Shown here piece by piece: positions 54,425-63,488 of a DNA stretch of 64,000 nt (its first letter is position 1; every line of letters begins with the position of its first letter). The notes under the pieces were generated by a model, which saw nothing but the letters and a program-made list of their open reading frames with translations, did not search any database and was not told where the DNA came from. Source of the stretch: Nemertoderma westbladi (lineage: Eukaryota > Xenacoelomorpha > Nemertodermatida > Nemertodermatidae); NCBI GenBank assembly GCA_032718475.1, contig JAUCBJ010000916.1:154784-218783 (forward strand), given 5' to 3'. The translations under genes and the position numbers were made by a program.

Positions 54425-57400
54425 ATGGGTGATTCAGATATCGACGACTTATTGGACGAGGTTGAATCAAAATTCTGTAAAAACAGAAAACGTTCCCGTA
54501 CCGATACCAGTAAGCCTAACTCTGATATTCTTCAACGAGCTGTAGTAGGGGACCCCCACAAATCTCGTATTTCACATACAAGGTTAGAGAGTTAGGTAAG
54601 GCCTAGGTTACACTGATTACAGCATACAGGGTTAAGTTAGCCAGAAAAACTTCCAGCAGTACCGGTAGTAACCAGTCTGCCAGTAGTCCAGGCGAAGTTT
54701 GCTGCGTACCCGCCCGAGACAGGGGGGGAAACTGGACGCAAATACCATGTGGGATTTGGGATTAAGGAATTTGGGATTAAGGTATTTGGGATTTGGGAAT
54801 AATGTATTTGGATTAAGGTATTTGGGATTTGGGAATAAGGTATTTGGGTTTTGGGAATAAGGTATTTGGGATTAAGGTATTTGGGATTAAGGTATTTAGG
54901 AATAAGGTATTTGGGATTAAGGTATTTGGGATTTGGGAATAAGGTATTTGGGTTTTGGGAATAAGGTATTTGGGATTAAGGTATTTGGGATTAAGGTATT
55001 TAGGAATAAGGTATTTGGGATTTGGGATTAAGGTATTTGGGATTTGGGAATAAGGTATTTGGGATTTGGGATTAAGGTATTTGGGATTTGGGAATAAGGT
55101 ATTTGGGATTAAGGTATTTGGGAATAAGGTATTTGGGATTTGGGAATAAGGTACTTGGGATAGTTAACCCATGTTATAAGATTATGCAGGTTAGTAAGGA
55201 GCAGATTACAGAGGCATGTAGATAGAACCAAAACAATAAACGATAGTTAACACATGTTATAAGATTATGCAGGTTAGTAAAGGAGCAGGATATAGAGGCG
55301 GGTAGAAAGAACCAAAACAATAAACGATAGTTAACACATGTTACAAGATTATGCAGGTTAGTAAAGGAGCAGGATATAGAGGCGGGTAGAAAGAACCAAA
55401 ACAATAAACGATAGTTAACACATGTTACAAGATTATGCAGGTTAGTAAAGGAGCAGGTTAGAGAGGCAGGCAGATAGAATCAAAACAATAAACGACAGTT
55501 AACACGTGTTATAAGATTATGCACGTTAGTAAAGGAGCAGGTTACAGGGGCGGGCAGATAGAACCAAAACAATAAACGATTGTTAACACGTGTTACAAGA
55601 TTATGAAGGTTAGTAAAGGAGCAGGTTACAGAGGCGGGCAGATAGAACCAAAACAATAAACGATAGTTAACACGTGTTACAAGATTATGCAGGTTAGTAA
55701 AGGAGCAGGTTACAGAGGCGGGTAGATAGAACCAAAACAATAAACGATAGTTAACACGTGTTACAAGATTATGCAGGTTAGTAAAGGAGCAGGTTACAGA
55801 GGCGGGCAGATAGAACCAAAACAATAAACGATAGTTAATACGTGTTACAAGATTATGCAGGTTAGTAAAGGAGCTGGTTACAGAGGCATGTAGATAGAAC
55901 CAAAACAATAAACTATAGTTAACACGTGTTACAAGATTATGCAGGTTAGTAAAGGAGCAGGTTACAGAGGCGGGCAGATAAAACAAAAACAAGAAACGAT
56001 AGTTAATGTTAACACGTGTTACAATATTATGCAGGTTAGTAAAGGAGCTGGTTACAGAGGCCTGTAGATAGAACCAAAACAATAAACGATAGTTAACACG
56101 TGTTACAAGATTATGCAGGTTAGTAAAGGAGCAGGTTACGGAAGCATGTAGATAGAACCAAAACAATAAACGAAAGATAACACGTGTCACGTGTTTATGC
56201 AGGTTAGTAAAATAATGGGTTACAAAGGCATATGCATGAATACAAAAATGAAATGCGGATTTAGCGATAAATGACTTGAGGTAGAAGACTTGAGGTACTT
56301 ATCAAGTCCACATGCATAATCATAAATTATTAATTTGGTATCCTTATAGTCAACGCTTATAAAATCAGCAACTTGTTTCAGACTTTCCTTTTTTGACATT
56401 TCAGCAAATGACTCGACATATCCGCATGACCTAACCCCAAATAGAACACCACATGTACGGCCTGAAAACTTCGGCACTACTTTTGAACACTCCATATCTG
56501 TACGTTGAAGATCGCACTCTGAGGATTTTGTAGGTTTGGAAACTGGTCCATGTATTTTGCACCTAACCATGCCATCGGCTTCTAATTTTACAGAAGAATC
56601 ACAAACGTCGCCGTTATCTAGAGGCCTGCCACACATACCTCGAAAAAGCTTATAATTTCCATCAACGACAATTACATCTGAACATTTCGGAACATTACAA
56701 TTTAAATGATTATTGTGTAGTAACTCATCAATATGTGAAGCATAGCCACTACCTTCCAGAAATGTCTCTATGTCAAAATGATGCGATGTCATATTTTCTA
56801 TAACAGATGATTTTTGTAATATAGGAGGTAAATTACATATAACATGGAACTGCAGCATTCGATACATGACTAAAGCCTGGGATAATAAATGTTTTTCTAT
56901 CTCACAACCTGTTTCTATTCGGTAATTAATCGCAATAGCATCAAATGTAGCACCAAATACGTGCAATTCTCTTATAAATCGATTCAATAAAGATTTTGAA
57001 AACACACTAACATTTGTCACCCAAAATACAATTGCATCATTGGCAAAATTAGTATACTCAAATGTGGACTCAGTTATGGTTAATCCAGGCTTTAAATTTC
57101 TTCCACAACCCTTCACAAATTGTCGAGAATTTCCCCTACATTTATATCGCACCCCAACAAATTCTTTTTTGCCACTTTCTCCATACCAATCTGCTCTAAT
57201 CTCAATAGTCTTCATGCGAAACCCACAGCAAAACATCACCAAAGAAAGTATGAAAATTAAATATTAAGATAATTGAATATCTTAACGAAAACGCCTCTTA
57301 AAAAACTAATAACAAAACACTACTACTAGTATTATTCAACTGCAAACTGCAGGGCCCATGTGAAGAATACCAGACTTTCTGCCGTTATATTTCACTTTGC

Positions 57401-60400
57401 AGTTACCCCCATGTGAAGAATACCAGGTTTTCACCAAAAACACAGGTTACAGAAGGGCTGAATCTAACCAAAACAATAAACGAATTAGTACATGTACAGG
57501 TTTTAAGACAGAAATAAGCGCTGTGAAACACTTAATAAAGATACATTAAAAAAAATAAAAAATCTTCATATATAAATTTCCAATAAAAAGTCGACCGAAA
57601 AGTGAAATCCTGGTATTATTCACATGGGCGAACTGCAGAACTGTAATATAGTATTCTCAGCTGGAAATACATTTCTATAAAAATCAATATAATACCACTG
57701 TACTGCAGCGCTGTACTGCCAGACTGCAGTGATAACCTGGGATAGTGTGCTGAGCAGTGAGAGACATGTTTAACTTCAGGTGTGTCTCCTGTTCTTACAC
57801 TGCTACCAACAGAAACAGCATGTATTCTGATAGGGTGTTGTCTTAGCAACGATAGGCTGGGCTGAGCTGAGGTGAGGTATGCTAGTGTTTGCTCTAATAC
57901 ACACAACCACCACAAAGGAATGGGGAAATCAGTCAGCCACTGTGAAACCAATAATAATTACCTCTGCCAATTGACTAAGGAGGATATTAGGTTCATAGAA
58001 GATTAACGTTTAATGGCACAAATATGTATTACTGTACATACCACATGTCCAAGGAAGATCGAACAATATGCTTGACCATAGGTCGTGTAAAGGTCATTTG
58101 GCCTGGGCAATAACTCTACAGTATTCATTTATATAATCTTTGTTCGTTTGTTGAAATATAAACAAAAAACGTTAATCCCAAATCCCAGATCCCAAAGGAC
58201 GCGTTGTTCAACTGAGACCCGTCAGCGGAAACAGCCAGAGCCGCTAGTCGGTGGGGTTGACTTGTTGAGGAGAGGCGTAATGAGATTCGCATTGCTTATC
58301 TTCTTCAGAGAACCAATAATGGCAGATCCCAAATTCCTTATTCCCAAATCCCAAATACCTTAATTCCAAATCCCAAATACCTTAATCCCAAATCCCAAAT
58401 ACCTTATTCCCAAATCCCAAATACCGTATTCCCAAATCCCAAATACCTTAATCCCAAATACCTTATTCCCAAATCCCAAATACCTTATTCCCAAATCCCA
58501 AATACCTTATTCCCAAATCCCAAATACCTTATTCCCAAATCCCAAATACCTTATTCCCAAATCCCAAATACCTTATTCCCAAATCCCAAACACCTTATTC
58601 CCAAATCCCAAATACCTTATTCCAAATACCTTATTCCCAAATCCCAAATTCCTTATTCCCAAATTCCTTATTACCAAAATCCAAATCCCAAATTCACAAT
58701 TTCTGGGATTTGCGTCCAGTTTCCCCTGGAGAGATATTTTTATGTGTGTGTCCAGTTTCCCCCCCTATCTGACCCGCCCTTCATGCATGGCCTGACCATG
58801 CCCCATGCGGGAATCGTACCTACGAGTCTACGACCTCCAGGGAGATGTGATGATGTGAATTCAACTTCAACATGTTCAAAGCAACGGTTTTGACCACTAG
58901 GCCAACCTACTGACCTACGCCAATGTGGAACCCATGAACCCATCATAGCTTTACCGAGTAAAGTCTGATAATATTATACCGCAGTGTTTTAGGCAGTTGA
59001 GCGTGCAGTGGTGTGTTGACGGCCTCAACTCTAAACTCTAGCCTAATTAAAAATGCCATGGTCTGTAGCTTCCTGATATGTAGGCATACTCCTGTAACTA
59101 TTATTGCATTTTGTTATTACTACCGTAAAAAGTATATATTGATATTGATATACTTTTTACCTTTAACTGTGAATATCTTTTGAAGTTTTTATCCAACAGA
59201 GATGGTATAAAAATAAAATTTGTTAGTCCTGTATTCAGGATGTACAGATGCAGGCTAAGTACTACACCAGTATTTTTTGATTTGTGTATTTTTTTTAAAC
59301 TGCTGTAAGTCACCCCACAGAATAGAGGGACTTGATGTACGAGCAAATTTCCATCAATAACGGTACTCCTTGAATAAGTTTGGATTATGTTGTAGGCTGT
59401 GGGGGTGGCTTAATACATCTGGGAGGTTTTAATATAAGAACGAAATCCCCATCTACCGGAGACCTAAAATTATAGCAAAGATTACATACCTATTGTTAAT
59501 AGGCTAATAATACCACACCGGGTTCATATTGATTGTTAATCAATAACCTAGGCCTATGTATCAAGTCACCCCATTTTTTGAGACACCCTTTCAAAAACTG
59601 GCGATGCACCAATTCATTTGAAAGTTTATGAATTTTTTTTATAAACATTATATTCAAACTCATCTTCTGTCATCTGCAAAAAATGTATCAATATACATTA
59701 TGAGCGATACTGTATCAGCATGTTTGATCCAGCACACCCAACGCCCACACCCCCCCCCCCCCCCCCTTCCATGATTGGGATTGGAACCTAATAAAGGGCG
59801 TTAAGGCCCAAGACAAAGTACAAAGTTGTCTTTATTGCCACACCATCACATTTAAAATAAGCCCCATTGTGAACCAGCCGCCTGCCAGTACAGTGCACCA
59901 CCCGGGCGTAGCCCACCAGGCGTGGGCGCACAAACACGAAAGAACAACATGGAAATTATTAATCAGAATTATAAATATCATATTATCTGGTAGTCAAACG
60001 AAACCGAATTTTGTTAATCAATGTCATTGGGATGGAGCACTTTTTGTAAAGTTTGAACTTAAGTTTATTGCAGCCAACATGGATTGTCCCTATGCCGCTT
60101 ATGGGCCAATGACAATAATGTGGGAAAATTTAATATTTGTTTTTTTTGTGTATAATAAACTAAACTAAGACCTGATACACGATATATACTCACCACCACT
60201 TGTTTCTCATAATTTTATTCACATTTAAGTGTCCTCCTTTATTTAGTCTGAAAAACACGGAAGTTGGTTCAATGATCGAAGATATTCTCTGCGACGATTT
60301 GCCCAACAATGTAGCCCATCGGGGGTCCTCGTTGCGTGGGTCTAGGAATGCATCCCACGCAATCAATGCAGTTCCAGAACGCCCAGATTCAGCAAAGAGG

Positions 60401-61126
60401 AGGTTATTATTAATATTATTATATTCTTTAAACCATGCGGGCAGGGTTACACATCGGTATTAAAATAGTTACAGATTTTACAAAACTTACTGCCAGAATC
60501 GTTAAGTTACTTTCATTTCGTGTATCGGAGGTATGAAAACCTAGCGAGGGTATGACGTCACGTACACGTAAGGGTGTGTGAGTTTAAATAAAACAACCCC
60601 CCCCCCCCCCCCCCCCCCCTTCCCAAGGGTGAAGTGCAGGATGATTTCGGGTGCCCGAGGACATTTAATTACCCCTTTTTGTAATTTTATTCTTATTATG
60701 AATAATTGATAAATTAATGTGGGTTGTTTTAGAATACAAATTCCATTTGGCCAAGGCCACTGGTACTAACTTCCCCCACATCGGTACTATAGTTCCCCCT
60801 CTCCCTGTAGATGTTACCCCCCTCTCCTCGGCTCCTCTGCAACCCAACTTGGTGTCTCCAGCTCCATCCACCGCACCGTCTGCGACAGACTACGCTGCAC
60901 CTCGTGCGACTTCCCCGTATCTTCCTTCCCAGGCTACAGCTGGTCTCCCCAAACGGACTACCTATTCCTGCGTAACAACGCCCCAGACGTAAACAAACTG
61001 CGGGCTATGTTGGTTACCGAGACGGGATGCCGGGCGTACTGCTGCCAGTGTAGTTACCATAGCGAGCGAGACTTATTAGAAGTTACGCGGATTAGCGCCT
61101 TAAAATGGGTTTGTGGTAAACATTAA
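54425..61126 (+). CDS. CFAP418/C8orf37 homologue; three exons 54425-54582, 60247-60402, 60811-61126
   Basis: Cilia- and photoreceptor-associated protein whose human counterpart is mutated in cone-rod dystrophy and Bardet-Biedl syndrome. Exon 1 encodes MGDSDIDDLLDEVESKFC, nearly the N-terminus I recall for human C8orf37 (MAEDLDELLDEVESKFC). Exon 2 encodes an acidic helix EVGSMIEDILCDDL, matching the human 'DDLDSLINEIL' region. Exon 3 encodes the conserved C-terminal domain: CDRLRCTSCDF, DYLFLRNN, GCRAYCCQCS and the final KWVCGKH. These Cys/His residues probably bind metal. Splice phases agree: exon 1 ends ACA AG|GT, exon 2 is TTTAG|T...AGG AG|GT, exon 3 is CTGTAG|A TGT. The joined frame has 209 codons plus stop; the human protein is 207 aa as I recall. 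The exon 1 donor (AAG|GTTAGA) is weak; the stronger GTAAGG 13 bp on would include an in-frame TAG. Intron 1 (5.7 kb) hosts a transposon; intron 2 is 408 bp with a C23 run. Confidence 0.9.
54738..55153. repeat. 22-bp minisatellite, left arm of the KDZ-like element
   Basis: Tandem copies of a 22-bp unit AAGGTATTTGGGATTTGGGA plus two bases, mixed with shortened units lacking one TTTGGGA step. It is G-rich on this strand (GGG every 7 to 15 bp). The reverse complement of the same unit forms the right arm. Confidence 0.92.
55154..56215. repeat. 84-bp tandem array, about 12-13 copies
   Basis: The unit runs GTTAACACGTGTTACAAGAT ... GGTTAGTAAAGGAGCAGGTT ... AACCAAAACAATAAACGATA. The palindrome GTTAACACGTGTTAAC-like core (TTAACACGTGTTA) sits at each unit start. 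The period is a multiple of three and the minus strand stays open (LFWFYLPASVTCSFTNLHNL), giving a 236-codon ORF that I regard as spurious. The end of the transposase ORF at 56220 runs into a degenerate unit of this array. A related unit also lies inside the MITE at 57353-57630. Confidence 0.93.
56220..57242 (-). pseudogene. KDZ-type (Kyakuja/Dileera/Zisupton) transposase, C-terminally truncated
   Basis: A minus-strand ORF of 340 codons. Visible features in order: a Cys-containing N-terminal region (CRGNSRQFVKGCGRNLKPG, near residues 35-53), a helical middle, and IVVDGNYKLFRGMC near residue 195, matching the first catalytic Asp block 'DGN.KL.R' of KDZ RNase-H-fold transposases. A Cys cluster follows (CGRPLDNGDVC...MVRCKIHG), then GVLFGVRSCGYVESFAEM, then LIIYDYACGLDKYL near residue 310, the second catalytic Asp block 'YD.AC'. 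The expected downstream segment with the catalytic Glu is missing, because after YLKSS the frame dissolves into the 84-bp array. It is therefore a broken copy. The ATG at 57242 may be internal to a longer original protein. The family call is from motif memory; the best alternative is another RNase-H-fold DNA transposase. Confidence 0.62.
57353..57630. mobile_element. 278-bp MITE nested in the KDZ-like element, 8-bp TSD
   Basis: AACTGCAG flanks both ends (57345-57352 and 57631-57638). The ends are GGCCCATGTGAAGAATACCA and, inverted on the right, CGCCCATGTGAATAATACCA. A second copy of the end motif (CCCATGTGAAGAATACCAGG) lies inside at 57408-57427. The interior at about 57440-57490 carries CAGGTTACAGAAGGGCTGAA followed by AACCAAAACAATAAACGA, clearly related to the 84-bp unit of the neighbouring array. 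There is no ORF. The first base of the two ends is mismatched (G versus C), as in the larger host element. Confidence 0.8.
57639..58329. other. Interior of the KDZ-like element, no gene seen
   Basis: Upstream of the transposase ORF on the minus strand, so 5' exons of that gene could be expected here. The 111-codon minus frame at 57951-57616 shows no transposase motif and overlaps the MITE border. A 71-codon plus frame at 58148-58363 reads into the minisatellite. I can support neither. Confidence 0.4.
58330..58690. repeat. 22-bp minisatellite, right arm of the KDZ-like element
   Basis: About 16 copies of ATTCCCAAATCCCAAATACC plus two bases, the reverse complement of the left-arm unit. This arm is more regular than the left one, which suggests recent local homogenisation. 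It ends just inside the duplicated terminal motif at 58704. Confidence 0.92.
58786..58925 (-). mobile_element. tRNA-derived SINE head (pol III A and B boxes)
   Basis: The minus strand contains GTTGGCCTAGTGGTC (A-box type, 58892-58906) and, downstream, GGTACGATTCCCGC (B-box type, 58807-58820). These are in the order and orientation of an internal pol III promoter. The spacing (about 70 nt) is longer than in a functional tRNA gene and no cloverleaf closes, so this is a SINE or tRNA-like relic rather than a tRNA. The KDZ-like element's target octamer lies just downstream (58772-58779), so the SINE body probably continues on the far side of the insertion, below 54715. Confidence 0.55.
58926..60246. 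other. Rest of CFAP418 intron 1
   Basis: No exon or RNA gene recognised. It holds a C17 homopolymer at 59750-59766, AT-rich stretches, and a 99-codon plus frame at 59869-60168 without family features. The intron ends in TCCTCCTTTATTTAG, a good polypyrimidine-AG acceptor, at 60246. Confidence 0.5.
60403..60810. other. CFAP418 intron 2 with C23 tract
   Basis: A 408-bp intron, GTTATT at the donor and CCCCTCTCCCTGTAG at the acceptor. A run of 23 C residues occupies 60597-60619. The 91-codon plus frame at 60717-60992 straddles the acceptor in a different frame from the real exon and is a shadow. Confidence 0.75.
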
Positions 61127-62749
61127 ATTATTAGTAATTAGGTGGTTGTTTAATTTAATAATAATAGTTAATATTTGAACGTTTAGTACTATAATCTAAT
61201 CTAATGCAATGTTTGCGAAGGTGTTAGTTGGCCATCCTATTATACTTCACTCGGTATTTATTAACTGCACCACGCATCACACGCGACACCAGCTACTTTA
61301 CTATCACCGTGTATGCCTAGTCAGAATTATTATTATCATTATTATTATTAACAGAAGCTTCTAGCGTGTGGTGCCGGTGACATTTTGAAATTGTGCGCAA
61401 TTGAAAAGTGTCGTGAGTTTAACGGACACTAAATCCGTTGTTTTTATAGGAATTATTTGATTGTGACTTCCTATTATCTGCATCCTAGTGCCCTTATTCC
61501 AATATATACTTACCAGTTACCAACTAGACTCATTGATCACTTTCTTTCTCCATTTATTTATTTTGCCGACGTGTAATTTGTATATTATTTTTAACCATTG
61601 TTAATAATATTTTCTACGATGTATTTATATATGTCGACGCTTACCTGTATATATATGTGCGATGGTTGATATATTCATTATTTCGTTCGTTAGTTACTTT
61701 TGCAATACACATATTTTGTAAATAAAAACAATAAACAATGTTAACAATTCGAAGGCTAATTTATTTCTGAGCTGGACAGATTGGGGGGAGGGACACAATT
61801 CAAATTAATCCCTCGCTAGGGGAGAATTGACGGAAATAACAGCTGATTACTCCCAAAAATAAGAATGTGCGGGAAAAAATTGCTTTTCAGTTTAAATTGA
61901 GTTTGTCGCGAAATTAAAATTCAAAATAAAATTAAATTGCGCGTTAAACACCAGAGCCAACACTCGCGTTTGGGAAGAATAAAATTAAACTGTAACCTGG
62001 ACTCCTGACACGTTTATTGTTTTGGTTACATTTTCAATAGCCACTACTGTAAGACTTAAATATTCAAGATGTGAGGGGTGATTTGGGTGCAATCAAAATG
62101 CAACCCTTTGATTTTGATTAGTCTTAATCACACTAACGTATTATTATCCATTAAGTAATGATATTAATTAACAATTCAGTTTCAGAGTGAAGTTATCTTA
62201 CGAAATTTTACCCATGAACCTATGATATGATCTTGAAAGCTACATTCAGTGCATTATCCAGCTAACTATGTAGAATGCTGGTTTCATGGTCGTACGTTCC
62301 CAGCCGATACGTCAGACCCATCCAGATGCATTGTCTAAAATCTACCCCAATATGGTATCTTTTTCAGAAGGCCGGGTCGTGTCTTATAATTTTGCCATTT
62401 TTTTTATTATAGAAGTCGTTTTATTAATTTTCACTAAAAATATACATTCAGATAATAAGCAATCCTGTGTGACCGACCAAAGCGAACATTCAAACCAAGA
62501 TAATAGGAGCAAAATATAAATAAGATAGATAGATAACATTAAAGATTAATGATGATGTATTCAATAATAATTTATACACCAACTTGTAATAATTATAATA
62601 ATTTCAAATAAATACATAATATAATAATTATAACAATTATGAGTTTTTTCTTCCATAATTCCGTATATGAATTGTACTCGTTCGTACGTTGGTAAATATT
62701 TGTTTTGGTTTCTTCTCTATTTGGGCGCGGTGTATAATATACTTGTCTT
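61127..62749. other. Convergent 3' region between CFAP418 (+) and the GRL gene (-)
   Basis: Probable 3' UTRs and spacer; no gene seen. An inverted relative of the 53938 block (ACTCCCAAAAATAAGAA) lies at 61849-61865. Near 62270-62340, TTTCATGGTCGTACGTTCCC and the following GACCCATCCAGATGC resemble the 3' part of a tRNA-type SINE, too degraded to call firmly. On the minus strand AATAAA at 62408-62403 could serve the GRL gene. Confidence 0.45.
61721..61726 (+). promoter_or_regulatory. Candidate CFAP418 polyadenylation signal
   Basis: AATAAA lies about 595 bp after the CFAP418 stop at 61126, within TTTTGTAAATAAAAACAA. A weaker ATTAAA overlaps the stop region at 61123. Which one is used cannot be told from sequence. 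Confidence 0.4.
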
Positions 62750-63488
62750 CTACTTTGACGGTGGACTCATCTGATATATCACAGTGAAATAGGTGAAGAA
62801 AACACCTGCCAACTGAAAAAAATTTCATTATGCTTACAAAAATTGGCAACATCCACTCAGTTAGAGCTTACTTCTACTCTGTAGTCTACTTACTTACAGT
62901 CAGCAATAATGGTCGAGTTATGAGGAACAAGCCGCAACAAGTGAACCCAATATTTTTTTGGTTCACTCGATTGAGCAAGGTGATGAGTTGTAGAAGTTTT
63001 GTATCTGTTGCCTTACACATTCGTGTCTTGTACAAAACATCCAAAGGTCGTTGAGACTAAAAACACAAACAAATTATAATTTAAGGGTGTTGTATGGTAG
63101 GGTAGAACTTCATTTAATGTATTGGTTCCCAAAACCGGCCTCTGCAACCTGCTCCCAACCCAACACTCCATGACCCGTAACACACTCTTATCATATTTTA
63201 AATCTGCTCACCTCGTCATGTAAATTTGCTGAAACAACCGAAGTAATAACTATCGTTGCCACCATAGAAACCATCCACTCTGCTATCATAATTCCCAAAA
63301 AACCATTTTCAGTGAATAACTTATTTCCTTTAGAAATAATGAAGTACAGTTGAAAGCAGAGATTCATTCCAGTTGTGACGTATAGAGTAACCAGGGGTAG
63401 GGAAAAAACACTGTCGGCAACTTTTACGATTTCTGTTACATATTCGTACCTATTGTGGAATAAAAACGTTATTACTCTACACCATGTC
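62750..63488 (-). CDS. Gustatory receptor-like (GRL, 7tm_7) gene, last three exons (63488-63212, 63056-62898, 62812-62750)
   Basis: Seven-pass chemoreceptor-family membrane protein; only the C-terminal 166 residues are visible. Exon A (92 codons) encodes RYEYVTEIVKVADSVFSLPL and MNLCFQLYFII, the 'fs.pl......n..ly.i' pattern of Gr transmembrane helix 5, then a Met/Val/Ile-rich helix 6, ending NLHDE. Exon B (53 codons, phase 0 both sides) ends GFTCCGLFLITRPLLLT, the family's 'ft..G.F.l.r.ll' block. Exon C encodes LAGVFFTYFTVIYQMSPPSK and a stop, giving the TM7 'TY....Q' signature. Borders are strong: GACGAG|GTGAGC, GTTTTTAG|TCT, GACT|GTAAGT, TTTTCAG|TTG. The exon A acceptor (ATTCCAG|G, 63489) is tentative. 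The 5' exons (about 200-250 residues) are not found up to 64000, where a plus-strand gene seems to start, so this is partial or a fragment. GRLs occur in many invertebrates and their ligands are mostly unknown. Confidence 0.8.

Larger units (their letters stand above)
54716..58771. mobile_element. 4.06-kb KDZ-like transposon in intron 1 of CFAP418, 8-bp TSD
   Basis: The octamer ACCCGCCC flanks both sides (54708-54715 and 58772-58779). The terminal inverted repeats are GAGACAGGGGGGGAAACTGG on the left and, read inward on the other strand, CAGATAGGGGGGGAAACTGG on the right. A second copy of the inner motif GACGCAAATCCC/GGGATTTGCGTC lies at 58704-58720. Subterminal arms are inverted arrays of a 22-bp minisatellite, followed on the left by an 84-bp tandem array. 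The only large ORF is a minus-strand KDZ-type transposase fragment at 57242-56220. An 8-bp duplication fits Zisupton-type KDZ elements (and also hAT). The transposase is truncated, so this copy is probably immobile. Confidence 0.8.

Noticed and set aside
54596-54597. Stronger exon 1 donor GTAAGG for CFAP418
   Set aside because: Using it would include an in-frame TAG and break the phase with exon 2; the weaker donor at 54583 keeps the frame.
55174-56190. Minus-strand ORFs of 76 and 236 codons with FWFYLPASVTCSFTNLHNL repeats, resembling membrane segments
   Set aside because: The 84-bp tandem array has a period divisible by three, which keeps a frame open by chance; the units vary without codon bias.
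57616-57951. Minus-strand 111-codon ORF upstream of the transposase
   Set aside because: No transposase motif, low-complexity content, and its 3' end lies inside the nested MITE and its target duplication.
58786-58925. A functional tRNA gene
   Set aside because: A and B boxes are present but too far apart, and no acceptor stem or cloverleaf can be drawn; a SINE relic fits better.
58740-58946. Minus-strand 68-codon ORF
   Set aside because: It covers the SINE head and the transposon's terminal repeat, so its coding potential is incidental.
59869-60168. Plus-strand 99-codon ORF in CFAP418 intron 1
   Set aside because: No family features, no splice borders compatible with the CFAP418 phases, and AT-rich non-coding composition.
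60717-60992. Plus-strand 91-codon Pro/Ala-rich ORF
   Set aside because: It crosses the CFAP418 exon 3 acceptor in a different frame from the conserved Cys-rich domain.
62637-62852. Minus-strand 71-codon ORF
   Set aside because: It overlaps GRL exon C in another frame and reads through the TTTTCAG acceptor, so it is a shadow of the real exon.
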